Source of the DNA: an uncultured Alphaproteobacteria bacterium
GTDB taxonomy: Bacteria; Pseudomonadota; Alphaproteobacteria; Rhodobacterales; Rhodobacteraceae
Direction: 5' to 3'
DNA: 64,000 nucleotides
Assembly: GCA_913051655.1 (NCBI GenBank)
Contig: CAJXHI010000004.1
Coordinates: 1 to 64,000, forward strand
The position numbers and the translations under genes were made by a program. Position 1 is the first letter of the stretch; every line of letters begins with the position of its first letter. The notes beneath the pieces were generated by a model that searched no databases, was not told where the DNA came from, and saw only the letters and a list, made by a program, of their open reading frames with translations. Below are positions 17,302 to 25,489 of this stretch, piece by piece.

Positions 17302-17796
17302 TTTCTCTTAATTATAAAATTTCCCAAAACAGATTGAATCCGGTCGTTTTCATCAAGACCACCTATTTTGTTAGCGCGGCGAGTAACGCGTAATGTATTA
17401 TTTTCTTCTTTTCTGTTTATTTGGTTTACGGTGAAGCGACGTTTGAACAAAGTGTATTTACCACTATTTTCTGCGTTTCACTCGACAATGTGCAGTTGTC
17501 AGAAAAGAAAAATTCCTACATTAATTCAGTTTCAACAGAACCAGCTACCGACAATAAGCCTGAAGCATTTTGCTTGGTTACACAGTAAAGTATAATTTAG
17601 TTATTTTTCACTCCTACCCAATTAAACTTTTTATATATCAACGACGGGGACAGTATACTTACAAACATATGAACATATTGTCTCTAAATTGTGTTCAATA
17701 AGGCCATACGTAAATAAATTGACCACATTTGAAAATATTATATTACAAGGTCGATAGTTTGCTTTTTACCACACAATCTTTCATGAGGGGGTCATA
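17302..17796. other. AT-rich spacer upstream of the PLP-lyase gene
   Basis: No intact gene. The first part (to about 17440) may be the upstream end of the RTX-like wreck read on the minus strand. The last 50 bases contain GAGGGGG five bases before the ATG at 17797, a strong ribosome site for the following gene. Confidence 0.45.
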
Positions 17797-18834
17797 ATGA
17801 CGCGACGGGGACATCACATGGATAAAATGCAAACTCCGTTTCGAATTACCAATGGTTTTGATGTAGACTATCCTGATCTTTTGACTAGCGTGGATGTAAA
17901 TCGACCAAAATCCCTCTTGTCACGGTGCCCTGTAGCAAATGTGACGCCCCTTAAGACTTTGACCGGCTTTGGCAGTGCCGGCGAAGTATTTGTAAAAGAT
18001 GAACGCTTTCGAACGGGTGTTGGAAGTTTCAAGGCGCTTGGTACTGCCTATGTAATTGCGCATACCGCTCAAAATGCCGACCAGCGCGGGATCACCTGTG
18101 TTACGGCAAGTGTTTGTAATCATGGAATTTCAGTTGCCACCGGTGCGTGGGCCTTTGACGCACAAGCGGTTATTTTTCTATCTCATCAGGTGCCCAAAGG
18201 TTTTTCTGCTTGTCTCGAAGAGCATGGAGCAAAAGTTGTCTTTGCGGGTTATGATTATGCCCAAAGCCTTGAAGCCGCTAAAAAAGTGGCAGAAGAAAAC
18301 GGATGGACGTTGCTTTCTGACACATCTTGGGACAGCTATTGGGAAAAACCAAGACGTTTGATGGAAGGCTATTTTGTTGCTGCTGCGGAGACCGCTGTGC
18401 AAATTCCAGAACCTCCCAAGCACATCTTACTTCAATCTGGTGTTGGCGGGCTCTTTTGTGCGGCTGCGGCTTATTTCACGAAGATTTGCGGAGATGGCCC
18501 CAAAATTATCGTTGCAGAACCAAATGCAGCGGTAGCGCTCTATCAGAGTATCGAAAACGGTAAACTGAACACCGCAGATGGTCCTGAGTCGAGTATGGGA
18601 CGTTTAAATTGCAAAACACCGTCTTTGATTGCCCTTAACGGACCTGCGCGTGATGCAGATACATTTTTGCTAATTTCAGACACAGAAGTTGACGCCGCAC
18701 CTCCAGTGTTACAAGAGCAGAATTTAAAAACTTCTCCTTATGCCGGCGTTCCAATGGCAGCACTGTATCATGGGATTGAGGGGATTGGTGCGCCGCTTCT
18801 TGTTTTATGCTTCGTCAGTGAACAAGTGGCTTAA
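17797..18834 (+). CDS. PLP-dependent fold-type II lyase, diaminopropionate ammonia-lyase-like
   Basis: The 345 residues match the tryptophan-synthase-beta fold family that includes diaminopropionate ammonia-lyase and threonine dehydratase: the VKDERFRTGVGSFKALG segment with the PLP-binding Lys79, and a substrate-loop motif followed by VATGAWAF and QAVIFLSHQVP. In the family that loop is S-x-G-N-H-G; here it is SVCNHG (Cys107 for Gly, a single-base GGT to TGT change). The glycine-rich phosphate loop GVGGLFCAA is near 210. ATG 17797 follows GAGGGGG. The racemase-family gene starts five bases after it, so both probably act on one amino-acid-like compound. Substrate unknown; activity may be impaired by the Cys. 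Confidence 0.75.
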   Translation: MTRRGHHMDKMQTPFRITNGFDVDYPDLLTSVDVNRPKSLLSRCPVANVTPLKTLTGFGSAGEVFVKDERFRTGVGSFKALGTAYVIAHTAQNADQRGITCVTASVCNHGISVATGAWAFDAQAVIFLSHQVPKGFSACLEEHGAKVVFAGYDYAQSLEAAKKVAEENGWTLLSDTSWDSYWEKPRRLMEGYFVAAAETAVQIPEPPKHILLQSGVGGLFCAAAAYFTKICGDGPKIIVAEPNAAVALYQSIENGKLNTADGPESSMGRLNCKTPSLIALNGPARDADTFLLISDTEVDAAPPVLQEQNLKTSPYAGVPMAALYHGIEGIGAPLLVLCFVSEQVA

Positions 18835-18839
18835 CTTGA

Positions 18840-19589
18840 ATGGAAAAGCAGTTTCCATATGATCTTGGCTCTGCCTGCGGGAGTAAAACATCCTTCGGTC
18901 TGATCGTACTTCAGTCAGATGAGACGATTGAACATGATATGCGTCGGCTTCTGCCAAGACAGGGCGCGGCGCTTTATATCTCTCGCGTACCAAGCGGGGC
19001 AGAGGTCACCACGGAAACTTTGGGTGAAATGTCTGGTGCGCTGACAGGCGCAGCATCGCTTTTTCCAGAACCAGTGTCTTTTGATGTTGTAGGGTACGGT
19101 TGCACATCAGCAACCTCCGTTATTGGTTCAGATAAGGTAGCAGAAATGATATCAAAGGGATGTAAAACACCCCATGTCACCGAACCTGTAAATGCTTTGC
19201 TTGCCGCCTGTCGCGCGCTCAAAGTGCGCAAGATTGCCTTTTTATCACCCTACATAGAGGAAGTTTCCGCCACTCTTAGATCTGTATTAAAAGATAACGG
19301 GCTCGAAATTGTGACTTTTGGCACGTTTAACGAAGCCAGTGAAAGTAAAGTGGCACGCATCACGCCAAACTCTATTCGCCAAGCTGCCTTGGGTTTGGTC
19401 AAAGGATCAAATGCAGAGGCGGTATTTTTGTCGTGCACAAACCTTCAGACACTTGATATCATTCAAGACATAGAGGATGTGACGGGAATTACCGCTTTAT
19501 CCTCTAATTTGGTCTTGGGGTGGCACATGTTGAAACTTGCGTGTTGTGACTTTGGCGCTTCGAATATGGGTGGGCTGATGCAAAAATAA
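18840..19589 (+). CDS. Asp/Glu racemase superfamily protein (maleate isomerase / arylmalonate decarboxylase / EutA-like)
   Basis: The 249-residue protein has both catalytic cysteines of the superfamily: Cys88 in VGYGCTSATSVIG and Cys199 in FLSCTNLQTLD. The YGCTS and SCTNL wording is that of the maleate cis-trans isomerase, arylmalonate decarboxylase and EutA group rather than of true glutamate racemases. It is five bases downstream of the PLP lyase and surely in the same transcript. The pair resembles catabolic gene pairs such as eutA-eutB of ectoine breakdown, but no other such gene is present, so the substrate is not assigned. A decayed stretch follows, which may have held further members of the cluster. 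Confidence 0.75.
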   Translation: MEKQFPYDLGSACGSKTSFGLIVLQSDETIEHDMRRLLPRQGAALYISRVPSGAEVTTETLGEMSGALTGAASLFPEPVSFDVVGYGCTSATSVIGSDKVAEMISKGCKTPHVTEPVNALLAACRALKVRKIAFLSPYIEEVSATLRSVLKDNGLEIVTFGTFNEASESKVARITPNSIRQAALGLVKGSNAEAVFLSCTNLQTLDIIQDIEDVTGITALSSNLVLGWHMLKLACCDFGASNMGGLMQK

Positions 19590-20823
19590 TGGAGTTGAAA
19601 TTTACTAAAAACGCTGGTGAGTAATTCATATTTTTTGCACTTCTTTCATTTTTCCGCTTTTATATCGACGTCTTTTCTGAAACACCAATCAGTCAACTTT
19701 CTGCCTTATCGCGTTTTTTAAATCCCTTGGTCTTTGAGGTTTTAAATAGATAATAGACAAAATCAATAAGTATAAAGGAGAAGACGAGGAGGGCGTAAAA
19801 GTTTTCATTTCTAAGGACCATTATTGCAATGTTGCTGTCCAAGGACCAAAATCCGGGAAATACATTAGAATATCATCTGGGCGCCGCCCATACAGCCCAC
19901 AGTGGAAGAACTCGTTTTGTTCCGTTTTACAATCTGGCGTATCTGGATTTTCACGGATCCTCTGTCTTTATGAGCAGGACAGGCTGCGCGTTTTCAGCTG
20001 ATAAAGGCAGGTGCATTAGTGTGATACCGAGGTTATTGTCCGCGCTAAATAGGGGGTACATGATCTCCTTATGCAGATCATCTATGAACGAGATCTTATT
20101 TTAAGCAGCTTATGGGTTATTTTCAATAACCTGTTTTGGTTTTAGTGGAAAACTCATCGTGTAACTGGTTGTTTTTTGCATCCATGCGAATGCTGTACTT
20201 CTGATTTCACTGTGAGAGGTCGTTTTTGCATACCTATGGGCTCTACCGCGTTTTTGAAATTACGCATATTCGCCCTTTGGTGGCGGTTATCGAGGCATAT
20301 CCTGTTTTATCTTTTTTGTATGTCGCATAAGCAGGGGTTGAGTTTCATCTGTCAAAATGGGTTGCCGTGATCGTCGGTTTTTTTTAGGGGGGGGGGCGTG
20401 GCAAACATTACACAGTACTTTGCATTTGTAGACTAAACTTTTGCAAAGTCCAGACGAGCCATATTCCAGTCAGGACGCCATACTTCCGGTGATATTCGGA
20501 TGCTTACGTTTTATGTGCGGTTGAACGGTCTAGCATCTTTGCTTAAGATCGGCGATTTATCACGACAATTACAATGGATCCCCTTTGCTCTTTGGCCCAT
20601 TCCTCTTCTTATGGCGGTTCTTGATACTGGCGGCTTTGCAATTGGAATTGCGCCAGACATATTTCCAGTCCTGAATATTTCAATGCTGCTTCCTCCATCT
20701 CTGGACTTGAAGTTATCCCCTAAGGTGTTTTTTTAGAAAAAGAAGCAAGTGGTTCCGCCACAATGGATCATTGCCGGAACTGCTTTTGGCGATGTCTCGT
20801 TCATCAGTTTTTAACAGCAGTGG
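19590..20823 (-). pseudogene. Heavily decayed stretch with remnants of unidentified genes
   Basis: No intact gene spans these 1.2 kb, yet coding-like pieces persist, mainly on the minus strand. Near 19693-19840 a frame reads NIAIMVLRNENFYALL and VFSFILIDFVYYLFKT before a stop, which looks like a C-terminal membrane segment. At 19950-20100 another frame reads HKEIMYPLFSADNNLGITLM. Around 20260-20330 it reads KDKTGYASITATKGRICVIS, and near 20430-20700 it contains GNMSGAIPIAKPPVSRTAIR and RPDWNMARLDFAKV. The plus strand at 20500-20736 is also open with a hydrophobic run (IPFALWPIPLLMAVLDTGGF). I cannot name any of the parent genes. A T8-A-G10 run lies inside. Confidence 0.4.
20378..20396 (+). 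repeat. Homopolymer pair T8-A-G10
   Basis: Eight T (20378-20385), one A, then ten G (20387-20396). Runs of ten G are rare in an AT-rich genome and are prone to slippage. It lies in a decayed stretch, not in a promoter or intact coding frame. Confidence 0.9.
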
Positions 20824-21363
20824 TTAATCATCTGTGAATCTTACGGTGCCGATATAGGCCAGATTTCTGTTTCGCTGCGCATAATCTATGCCATAACCGA
20901 CAACAAATTTGTCCGGTATTTCAAATCCGGTCCAATCTGCCTTGATCGAAACTTCTCTTCGTGTTGGTTTGTCAAGCAAAGCGATGGATTTCATGCGCGC
21001 TGGATTGCGTGAGGCCAATAGATTTACCACATGTGTCAGTGTAAATCCTGTATCAACAATGTCTTCGACAACAAGCACATCGCGCCCCTCAATCGCTCCA
21101 CGAAGGTCTTTGAGAATGCGCACTTCGCGTGAACTTTCCATGCCGTCCCCGTAAGATGAAGCTTCAAGAAAATCGACTTCAACGGGCATTTCCAATTCCC
21201 GTACCAAATCGGCAATAAAAATAAAAGATCCTCTCAGAAGTCCTACGACGACTAACTTATCTGTGCCTTCGAATTCTTGCCGAATTTCTCGGCTCAATTC
21301 TTCAATACGGGCGGCAATTGCTTTTGCAGAGATTAATTTATCAATGACATATGGACGCTGCAC
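20824..21363 (-). CDS. hpt: Hypoxanthine phosphoribosyltransferase
   Basis: Hpt salvages hypoxanthine (and guanine) to IMP (GMP) with PRPP. The 179-residue protein has [15 protein letters not shown] near residue 40, the PRPP-binding motif [16 protein letters not shown] near 95-110, and the DKPTRREV and [12 protein letters not shown] segments of the C-terminal half. The start is GTG at 21363 with GAGGGG five bases upstream. It is divergent from the RatA-like gene, with about 70 bases between the starts. Confidence 0.95.
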   Translation of the reverse strand: MQRPYVIDKLISAKAIAARIEELSREIRQEFEGTDKLVVVGLLRGSFIFIADLVRELEMPVEVDFLEASSYGDGMESSREVRILKDLRGAIEGRDVLVVEDIVDTGFTLTHVVNLLASRNPARMKSIALLDKPTRREVSIKADWTGFEIPDKFVVGYGIDYAQRNRNLAYIGTVRFTDD

Positions 21364-21435
21364 AAAAGTCCCCTCTTGATTTTCTAACTCTTAATTCCCT
21401 ATTCAGTTTAGACTGATACGCCTAAAGTGGGAAAA

Positions 21436-21897
21436 ATGCCAACACATTCCGAAGTTAAAACGCTACCTTACAGCGCGAGGCAAATGTATTCGCTTGTGGC
21501 AGATGTTGAAAGATACTCTGAATTTCTGCCATGGTGTGCGGGAGTTCGTATTTGCAAAAGAAGTGCACAAGAACAATTTGAAATTCTGGATGCTGATCTG
21601 ATTATAAGCTTTAAAGTTTTTCGGGAAAAATTTTGCTCTCGGGTAACGCTCTGTGAACAGTCGCTCAAAATTGACACGGAATATCTTGATGGTCCCTTTA
21701 AGTACATGAAGTCAAATTGGGCATTTTCGGATGCAGATGACGGTTGCAATGTTGAGTTTTTTGTCGATTTCGAATTAACACATCCAATTTTACAGCGGAT
21801 TATCGGAATTGTTTTTAATGAAGCAATGCAGCGAATTGTTCGCGCTTTTGAAGATCGTGCCATAGCTCTCTATGGCGCACAGGGTAGGCGCTTCTAG
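21436..21897 (+). CDS. RatA/COQ10 family START-domain protein
   Basis: The 153-residue protein belongs to the COQ10/RatA polyketide-cyclase-like family, whose members bind ubiquinone or related lipids; E. coli RatA was also described as a ribosome-association toxin, a role not assumed here. Sequence features are THSEVKTLPYSARQMYSLVA at the N-terminus, YSEFLPWC near 30, and DFELTHPILQ with a C-terminal amphipathic helix. ATG 21436 was preferred to the in-frame GTG at 21427 because homologues begin MPTHSE. It runs tail to tail with amt, stops 20 bases apart. Confidence 0.88.
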   Translation: MPTHSEVKTLPYSARQMYSLVADVERYSEFLPWCAGVRICKRSAQEQFEILDADLIISFKVFREKFCSRVTLCEQSLKIDTEYLDGPFKYMKSNWAFSDADDGCNVEFFVDFELTHPILQRIIGIVFNEAMQRIVRAFEDRAIALYGAQGRRF

Positions 21898-21916
21898 CAA
21901 CTGTGGTCCGCAATAA

Positions 21917-23098
21917 TCAGCTATTCATATCGTAAGCGCGTTCGCCATGAACGCTCAGGTCCAGTCCATTGGTTTCACTCTCTAAATCTACACGCAATCC
22001 CGTTATGGCACCGACGAGCTTGACTAAAACCGTTGTAACAATACAAGTGAAAACTCCCACAATGAGTAATGAGCCAATTTGTGCTGCCCAGATAGCTTCG
22101 CCAAAAGCAGCGATTATAATGGTACCAAATATACCGCCGACACCGTGGACCGCAAAGACATCCAATGTGTCATCTATTTGCAGTATGTTGCGCACAAGCG
22201 TGACGGCCTCTTGACAGAGAATACCGGCAATACTGCCGATGATAAGTGCCTCAATCGGACCAACAAAGCCGGAAGCAGGTGTGATTGATGCAAGACCAGC
22301 AATCGTACCTGTTACAAGCCCAACGAGTGAGGCCCGCCCATATTTTATTTTTTCCCAGAACGCCCAAGTGAGCGATCCAGCAGCTGCAGAGATATGGGTG
22401 ACTGTCACCGCCATTGCCGCTCCACCGTCTGCCGCGAGTTGTGATCCTCCATTAAATCCGAACCAACCGACCCAAAGCATTGCTGCGCCGATCATCACAT
22501 ATCCGGGATTATGGGGAGGAGTCGATTTATTGCGACGGGGTCCAAGAAAAAAGGCGATAATTAAAGCTGCTAAACCTGCGGTTTCATGAACGACAATGCC
22601 GCCCGCAAAATCTTTCACGCCGGTCTCTCCGAAGATACCTCCGTCGGCGAGGAACCCGCCACCCCAAACCCAATGCACCACTGGTGCATAGCAAAATAAC
22701 ATCCAAAGGGCCGAAAACGACAATACAAATGCAAAGTTCACTCGCTCCACATATGCCCCAGCAATCAATGCGGGTGTGATTATCGCAAAAGTCATCTGAA
22801 ACGCAAAAAATAGCACCTCAGGCAGGGTTAAAAATACGCTGTCTGCCGTTACACCGCTCAAGAAAGCTTTACCAAACCCCCCCCAATAGCCTGATCCGCC
22901 CGTGCCAAAGGCGATGGAGTATCCAAATGCCATCCAAAGAATACTCATCAAGCATGCAATCGCATAGCAATGCATGAACACGCTCAAAACATTTCGCGAT
23001 CTCACCAAACCGCCGTAGAAAAGCGCAAGCCCAGGCAGAGTCATAAAGAGTACCAAGGCCGTTGCAACAATAATCCAAGCGGTATCAGCACCGACCAT
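21917..23098 (-). CDS. amt: Ammonium transporter Amt
   Basis: Amt is a trimeric inner-membrane channel for ammonium. The protein (393 residues from ATG 23098) has eleven likely membrane helices with no cleaved signal peptide, TLPGLALFYGGLVRSRN in helix 1, the family signature region with DFAGGIVVHETAGLAAL (first pore His), VGWFGFNGGS, and FAVHGVGGIFG with the second pore His. AAGGAG lies seven bases before ATG 23098, so the longer in-frame ATG at 23131 was not used. No glnK/PII gene is adjacent. The 156 bases upstream contain two GGTGC-type sequences that could be NtrC half-sites. Confidence 0.95.
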   Translation of the reverse strand: MVGADTAWIIVATALVLFMTLPGLALFYGGLVRSRNVLSVFMHCYAIACLMSILWMAFGYSIAFGTGGSGYWGGFGKAFLSGVTADSVFLTLPEVLFFAFQMTFAIITPALIAGAYVERVNFAFVLSFSALWMLFCYAPVVHWVWGGGFLADGGIFGETGVKDFAGGIVVHETAGLAALIIAFFLGPRRNKSTPPHNPGYVMIGAAMLWVGWFGFNGGSQLAADGGAAMAVTVTHISAAAGSLTWAFWEKIKYGRASLVGLVTGTIAGLASITPASGFVGPIEALIIGSIAGILCQEAVTLVRNILQIDDTLDVFAVHGVGGIFGTIIIAAFGEAIWAAQIGSLLIVGVFTCIVTTVLVKLVGAITGLRVDLESETNGLDLSVHGERAYDMNS

Positions 23099-23254
23099 CT
23101 TCAACTCCTTATCAAGAATATTAACATGCACCTCAATCGCCTAAATATTTTCAACTGACGAGTAATTCTTGCGCACCTAATTTAGTTTTTTATTATTCGC
23201 ATAAAAAATGGGCGAAAAATTCAACATTTGCCTCATTTCCGGCAGGAAATAAAA

Positions 23255-23731
23255 TCAATCCTCGTTTAGCAGCCATTCAAGAGCAAATTGACAGCTTTTT
23301 AATCGCACCTTTTTTCGACTCAAAGGGCCGAATTCTTTTGTGAGGGTTTGACAAGTACCATTTTTTTTTGCGCGCGCAAAACAAACGCGCCCTACTGGTT
23401 TGAAGTCTGATCCGCCAGGGCCGGCAATGCCGGTGACGGCGATTGATACATCTGCATCCGAGTGTTCCAATGCACCCGTCGCCATTTCGCGCGCGATCTC
23501 TTCGGATACCGCGCCAAAGTTGTCTAACGTTGTCTCAAGAACGCCAAGCATGTCTTTTTTTGCAGTATTGGAATAGGTAATATAACCGTACTCAAAAATT
23601 TCAGAGGAGCCGGGAATATCAGTGAGGGCTGCAGCGATCATGCCGCCGGTACAGCTTTCTGCACAGGTAATTGTTTGATTATTTTGACGGAACTTTTGTA
23701 AAATTGATTCCTTAAGCTTATCAAATTCCAT
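23255..23731 (-). CDS. pncC: CinA C-terminal domain protein, nicotinamide-nucleotide amidohydrolase
   Basis: This is the stand-alone CinA C-terminal domain (PncC type), which deamidates NMN to NaMN in NAD recycling. The 158 residues contain TITCAESCTGGMIAAALTD near 20-38 with the catalytic Ser/Thr region, YGYITYSNTAKKDMLGV near 58, and SIAVTGIAGPGG near 105. The ATG at 23731 lies inside the last codons of pgpA (11-base overlap), so translation is coupled. A longer in-frame extension to 23878 is only the antiparallel overlap with pgpA. It is the last gene of ispD-ispF-pgpA-pncC. Confidence 0.92.
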   Translation of the reverse strand: MEFDKLKESILQKFRQNNQTITCAESCTGGMIAAALTDIPGSSEIFEYGYITYSNTAKKDMLGVLETTLDNFGAVSEEIAREMATGALEHSDADVSIAVTGIAGPGGSDFKPVGRVCFARAKKNGTCQTLTKEFGPLSRKKVRLKSCQFALEWLLNED

Positions 23732-24203
23732 GAAATGCTCCCGCCAAGATGAGAACACCAATCGCGGCATAAAGACCCGCAAACACATCATCCAACATGA
23801 CGCTAAGTGCGGTTGTCCCTTTGTCAAATCGTCCGATAATACCAGGCTTGCAAATATCGAAAGCGCGAAAAAGCACAAATGCTGCTATCCACCCCGGCCA
23901 AAGCATTTCTGTGCCGACACCCATCACGGTCGCGCCAACAGCTACAGGTATAAGGGCAATAAATTGCCCAACGACTTCGTCAATGACCACTTCTGAGGCG
24001 TCATGCCTTTTAGTTTGATGCGAATAGGTTTTGATCGCATTCCATCCAAAGTAGAAGGCTGCGAAACCGACGAGTATGACCCCTATTAAGCCAGCAATTT
24101 CATATGTCATCCAAAACAATGGTAGTGCGGCAAGTGAGCCCCAAGTACCAGGTGCTGGTTTTAACAGACCGACCCCAAAAAAAGTTGAAATGAGTTTGTT
24201 CAT
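23721..24203 (-). CDS. pgpA: Phosphatidylglycerophosphatase A
   Basis: PgpA dephosphorylates phosphatidylglycerol phosphate to phosphatidylglycerol at the inner membrane. The 160-residue protein shows [20 protein letters not shown] at the N-terminus, the acidic [14 protein letters not shown] motif near 70, then [17 protein letters not shown] and several hydrophobic helices, all typical. ATG 24203 overlaps the ispF stop by four bases; the pgpA end overlaps pncC. Confidence 0.95.
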   Translation of the reverse strand: MNKLISTFFGVGLLKPAPGTWGSLAALPLFWMTYEIAGLIGVILVGFAAFYFGWNAIKTYSHQTKRHDASEVVIDEVVGQFIALIPVAVGATVMGVGTEMLWPGWIAAFVLFRAFDICKPGIIGRFDKGTTALSVMLDDVFAGLYAAIGVLILAGAFHGI

Positions 24204-24679
24204 TTAGAAACCAGACACGCGGTCGCCATTACTGCTATTCCTTCCTCCCGCCCCGTAAATCCAAGACGTTCGCTAGTGGTAGCTTTAATACTGATACGTT
24301 TCTCTGAGACTTGCGTTATGTCTGCAACAGAACGGCGCATTATATCCCAATGAGGTGCAATTTTTGGCGCTTCGCAGATAAGCGTGCAATCTAGATTTGA
24401 AATTTTAAAACAGTGTTTTGAGCATAGCGCTACCGCATGTTTTAAAAATATTTCACTTGCTGCACCCTTCCATTTGGCCTCGTTTGGTGGGAAGTGTCGT
24501 CCAATGTCTCCATCTGCCAAGGCACCGTAGATCGCATCTGTAAGTGCATGTAATGCAACATCAGCGTCTGAATGACCTTTGAGAGCAAATTTATGGGGTA
24601 TTTTAACCCCACATAAGATCACATGGTCACCACTTTCGAAAGCATGCACATCAAACCCGTGGCCTAATCTCACATCCAT
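24200..24679 (-). CDS. ispF: 2-C-methyl-D-erythritol 2,4-cyclodiphosphate synthase
   Basis: IspF cyclises CDP-ME 2-phosphate to MEcPP in the isoprenoid pathway. The 159 residues have the zinc ligands in [11 protein letters not shown] (Asp10, His12), [18 protein letters not shown] with a third His near 44, and [16 protein letters not shown] at the C-terminus. Its ATG directly abuts the ispD stop TAG, in the same reading frame, so only one stop codon separates it from an IspD-IspF fusion such as other Rhodobacterales carry. AGGA inside the ispD end can serve as its own ribosome site. Confidence 0.96.
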   Translation of the reverse strand: MDVRLGHGFDVHAFESGDHVILCGVKIPHKFALKGHSDADVALHALTDAIYGALADGDIGRHFPPNEAKWKGAASEIFLKHAVALCSKHCFKISNLDCTLICEAPKIAPHWDIMRRSVADITQVSEKRISIKATTSERLGFTGREEGIAVMATACLVSK

Positions 24680-25327
24680 CTAATAATCCTTTAATATCTT
24701 ACCCACACGGCCGAAATCTTCGGGATGGGTAATTTTAATGTTTTCTTCGCTACCTGCCACGATTGCAACATCAAGGCCGGCCTGCAAAGCCACCTCTACA
24801 TCATCCTTTGCGGTTATCGCTGTTTTTTGATGGGCGGCGAGGATTGCGGCAAAGTGAAAACCTTGAGGTGTTTGGGCCCTGAACAAACCGTCTAGTGTTA
24901 TTGATTTATGAACGATGCTGCCTTTGCTTTGCCAAAGTGCATCGGTTACCGGAAGGGCTGGTGCAGCACCTTGATGGGTTTTTAGAGCGTTAATCACATT
25001 GCTGATCAAATGGGTTGGTGTTGATGCCCGAGCAACATCATGAATGAGCACCAAATTGGGCGGATTTTGGCTGAGCGCTTTGAGACCGTTTAGAACAGAG
25101 GCCTGACGGCTATTGCCCCCCACAGCACGTTCTATGTTTGTATCTAGCAGCTGCAGATCGGCCGCATGTAACACTGTCATAATGCGATTTATTTTCGGAT
25201 GTTGCGCAAAAAGATCTATGGTATGATCAATCACTCGTTTCCCCGAGACAACTTGCCATTGTTTTGGCACAACGCCTCCCGCGCGTGATCCGCGGCCCGC
25301 TGCCACAATTAAGGCGGCAATTTGCAT
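24680..25327 (-). CDS. ispD: 2-C-methyl-D-erythritol 4-phosphate cytidylyltransferase
   Basis: IspD couples MEP to CTP giving CDP-ME. The protein (215 residues) has the nucleotide-binding AALIVAAGRGSRAGG and PKQWQ at the N-terminus, LIHDVARASTP near 100 and a TPQGFHF segment near 150. ATG 25327 was chosen; a GTG at 25339 in the same frame is too close to the AGGAAG site. The gene ends with TAG immediately before the ATG of ispF, in frame. It is divergent from dusB. Confidence 0.95.
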   Translation of the reverse strand: MQIAALIVAAGRGSRAGGVVPKQWQVVSGKRVIDHTIDLFAQHPKINRIMTVLHAADLQLLDTNIERAVGGNSRQASVLNGLKALSQNPPNLVLIHDVARASTPTHLISNVINALKTHQGAAPALPVTDALWQSKGSIVHKSITLDGLFRAQTPQGFHFAAILAAHQKTAITAKDDVEVALQAGLDVAIVAGSEENIKITHPEDFGRVGKILKDY

Positions 25328-25489
25328 GGCATTGTCCACTTCCTAACCTTCTTGGCTATTATTACTGGCAAGTTGACATTGAAACAATACTCAAGTAAAT
25401 GATTAAAAAATAAGCAAGTGGGGTTGAATGGTGAGAATTTGTGTACAGATGTTTTGCTTACGGGTAAACTTCCAATTATCTCGCGTCAC

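Noticed and set aside
17368-17595. 75-codon plus-strand frame
   Set aside because: Lacks a ribosome site and overlaps minus-strand pieces of the RTX-like wreck; Phe/Cys/Ser-rich composition is unlike a real protein.
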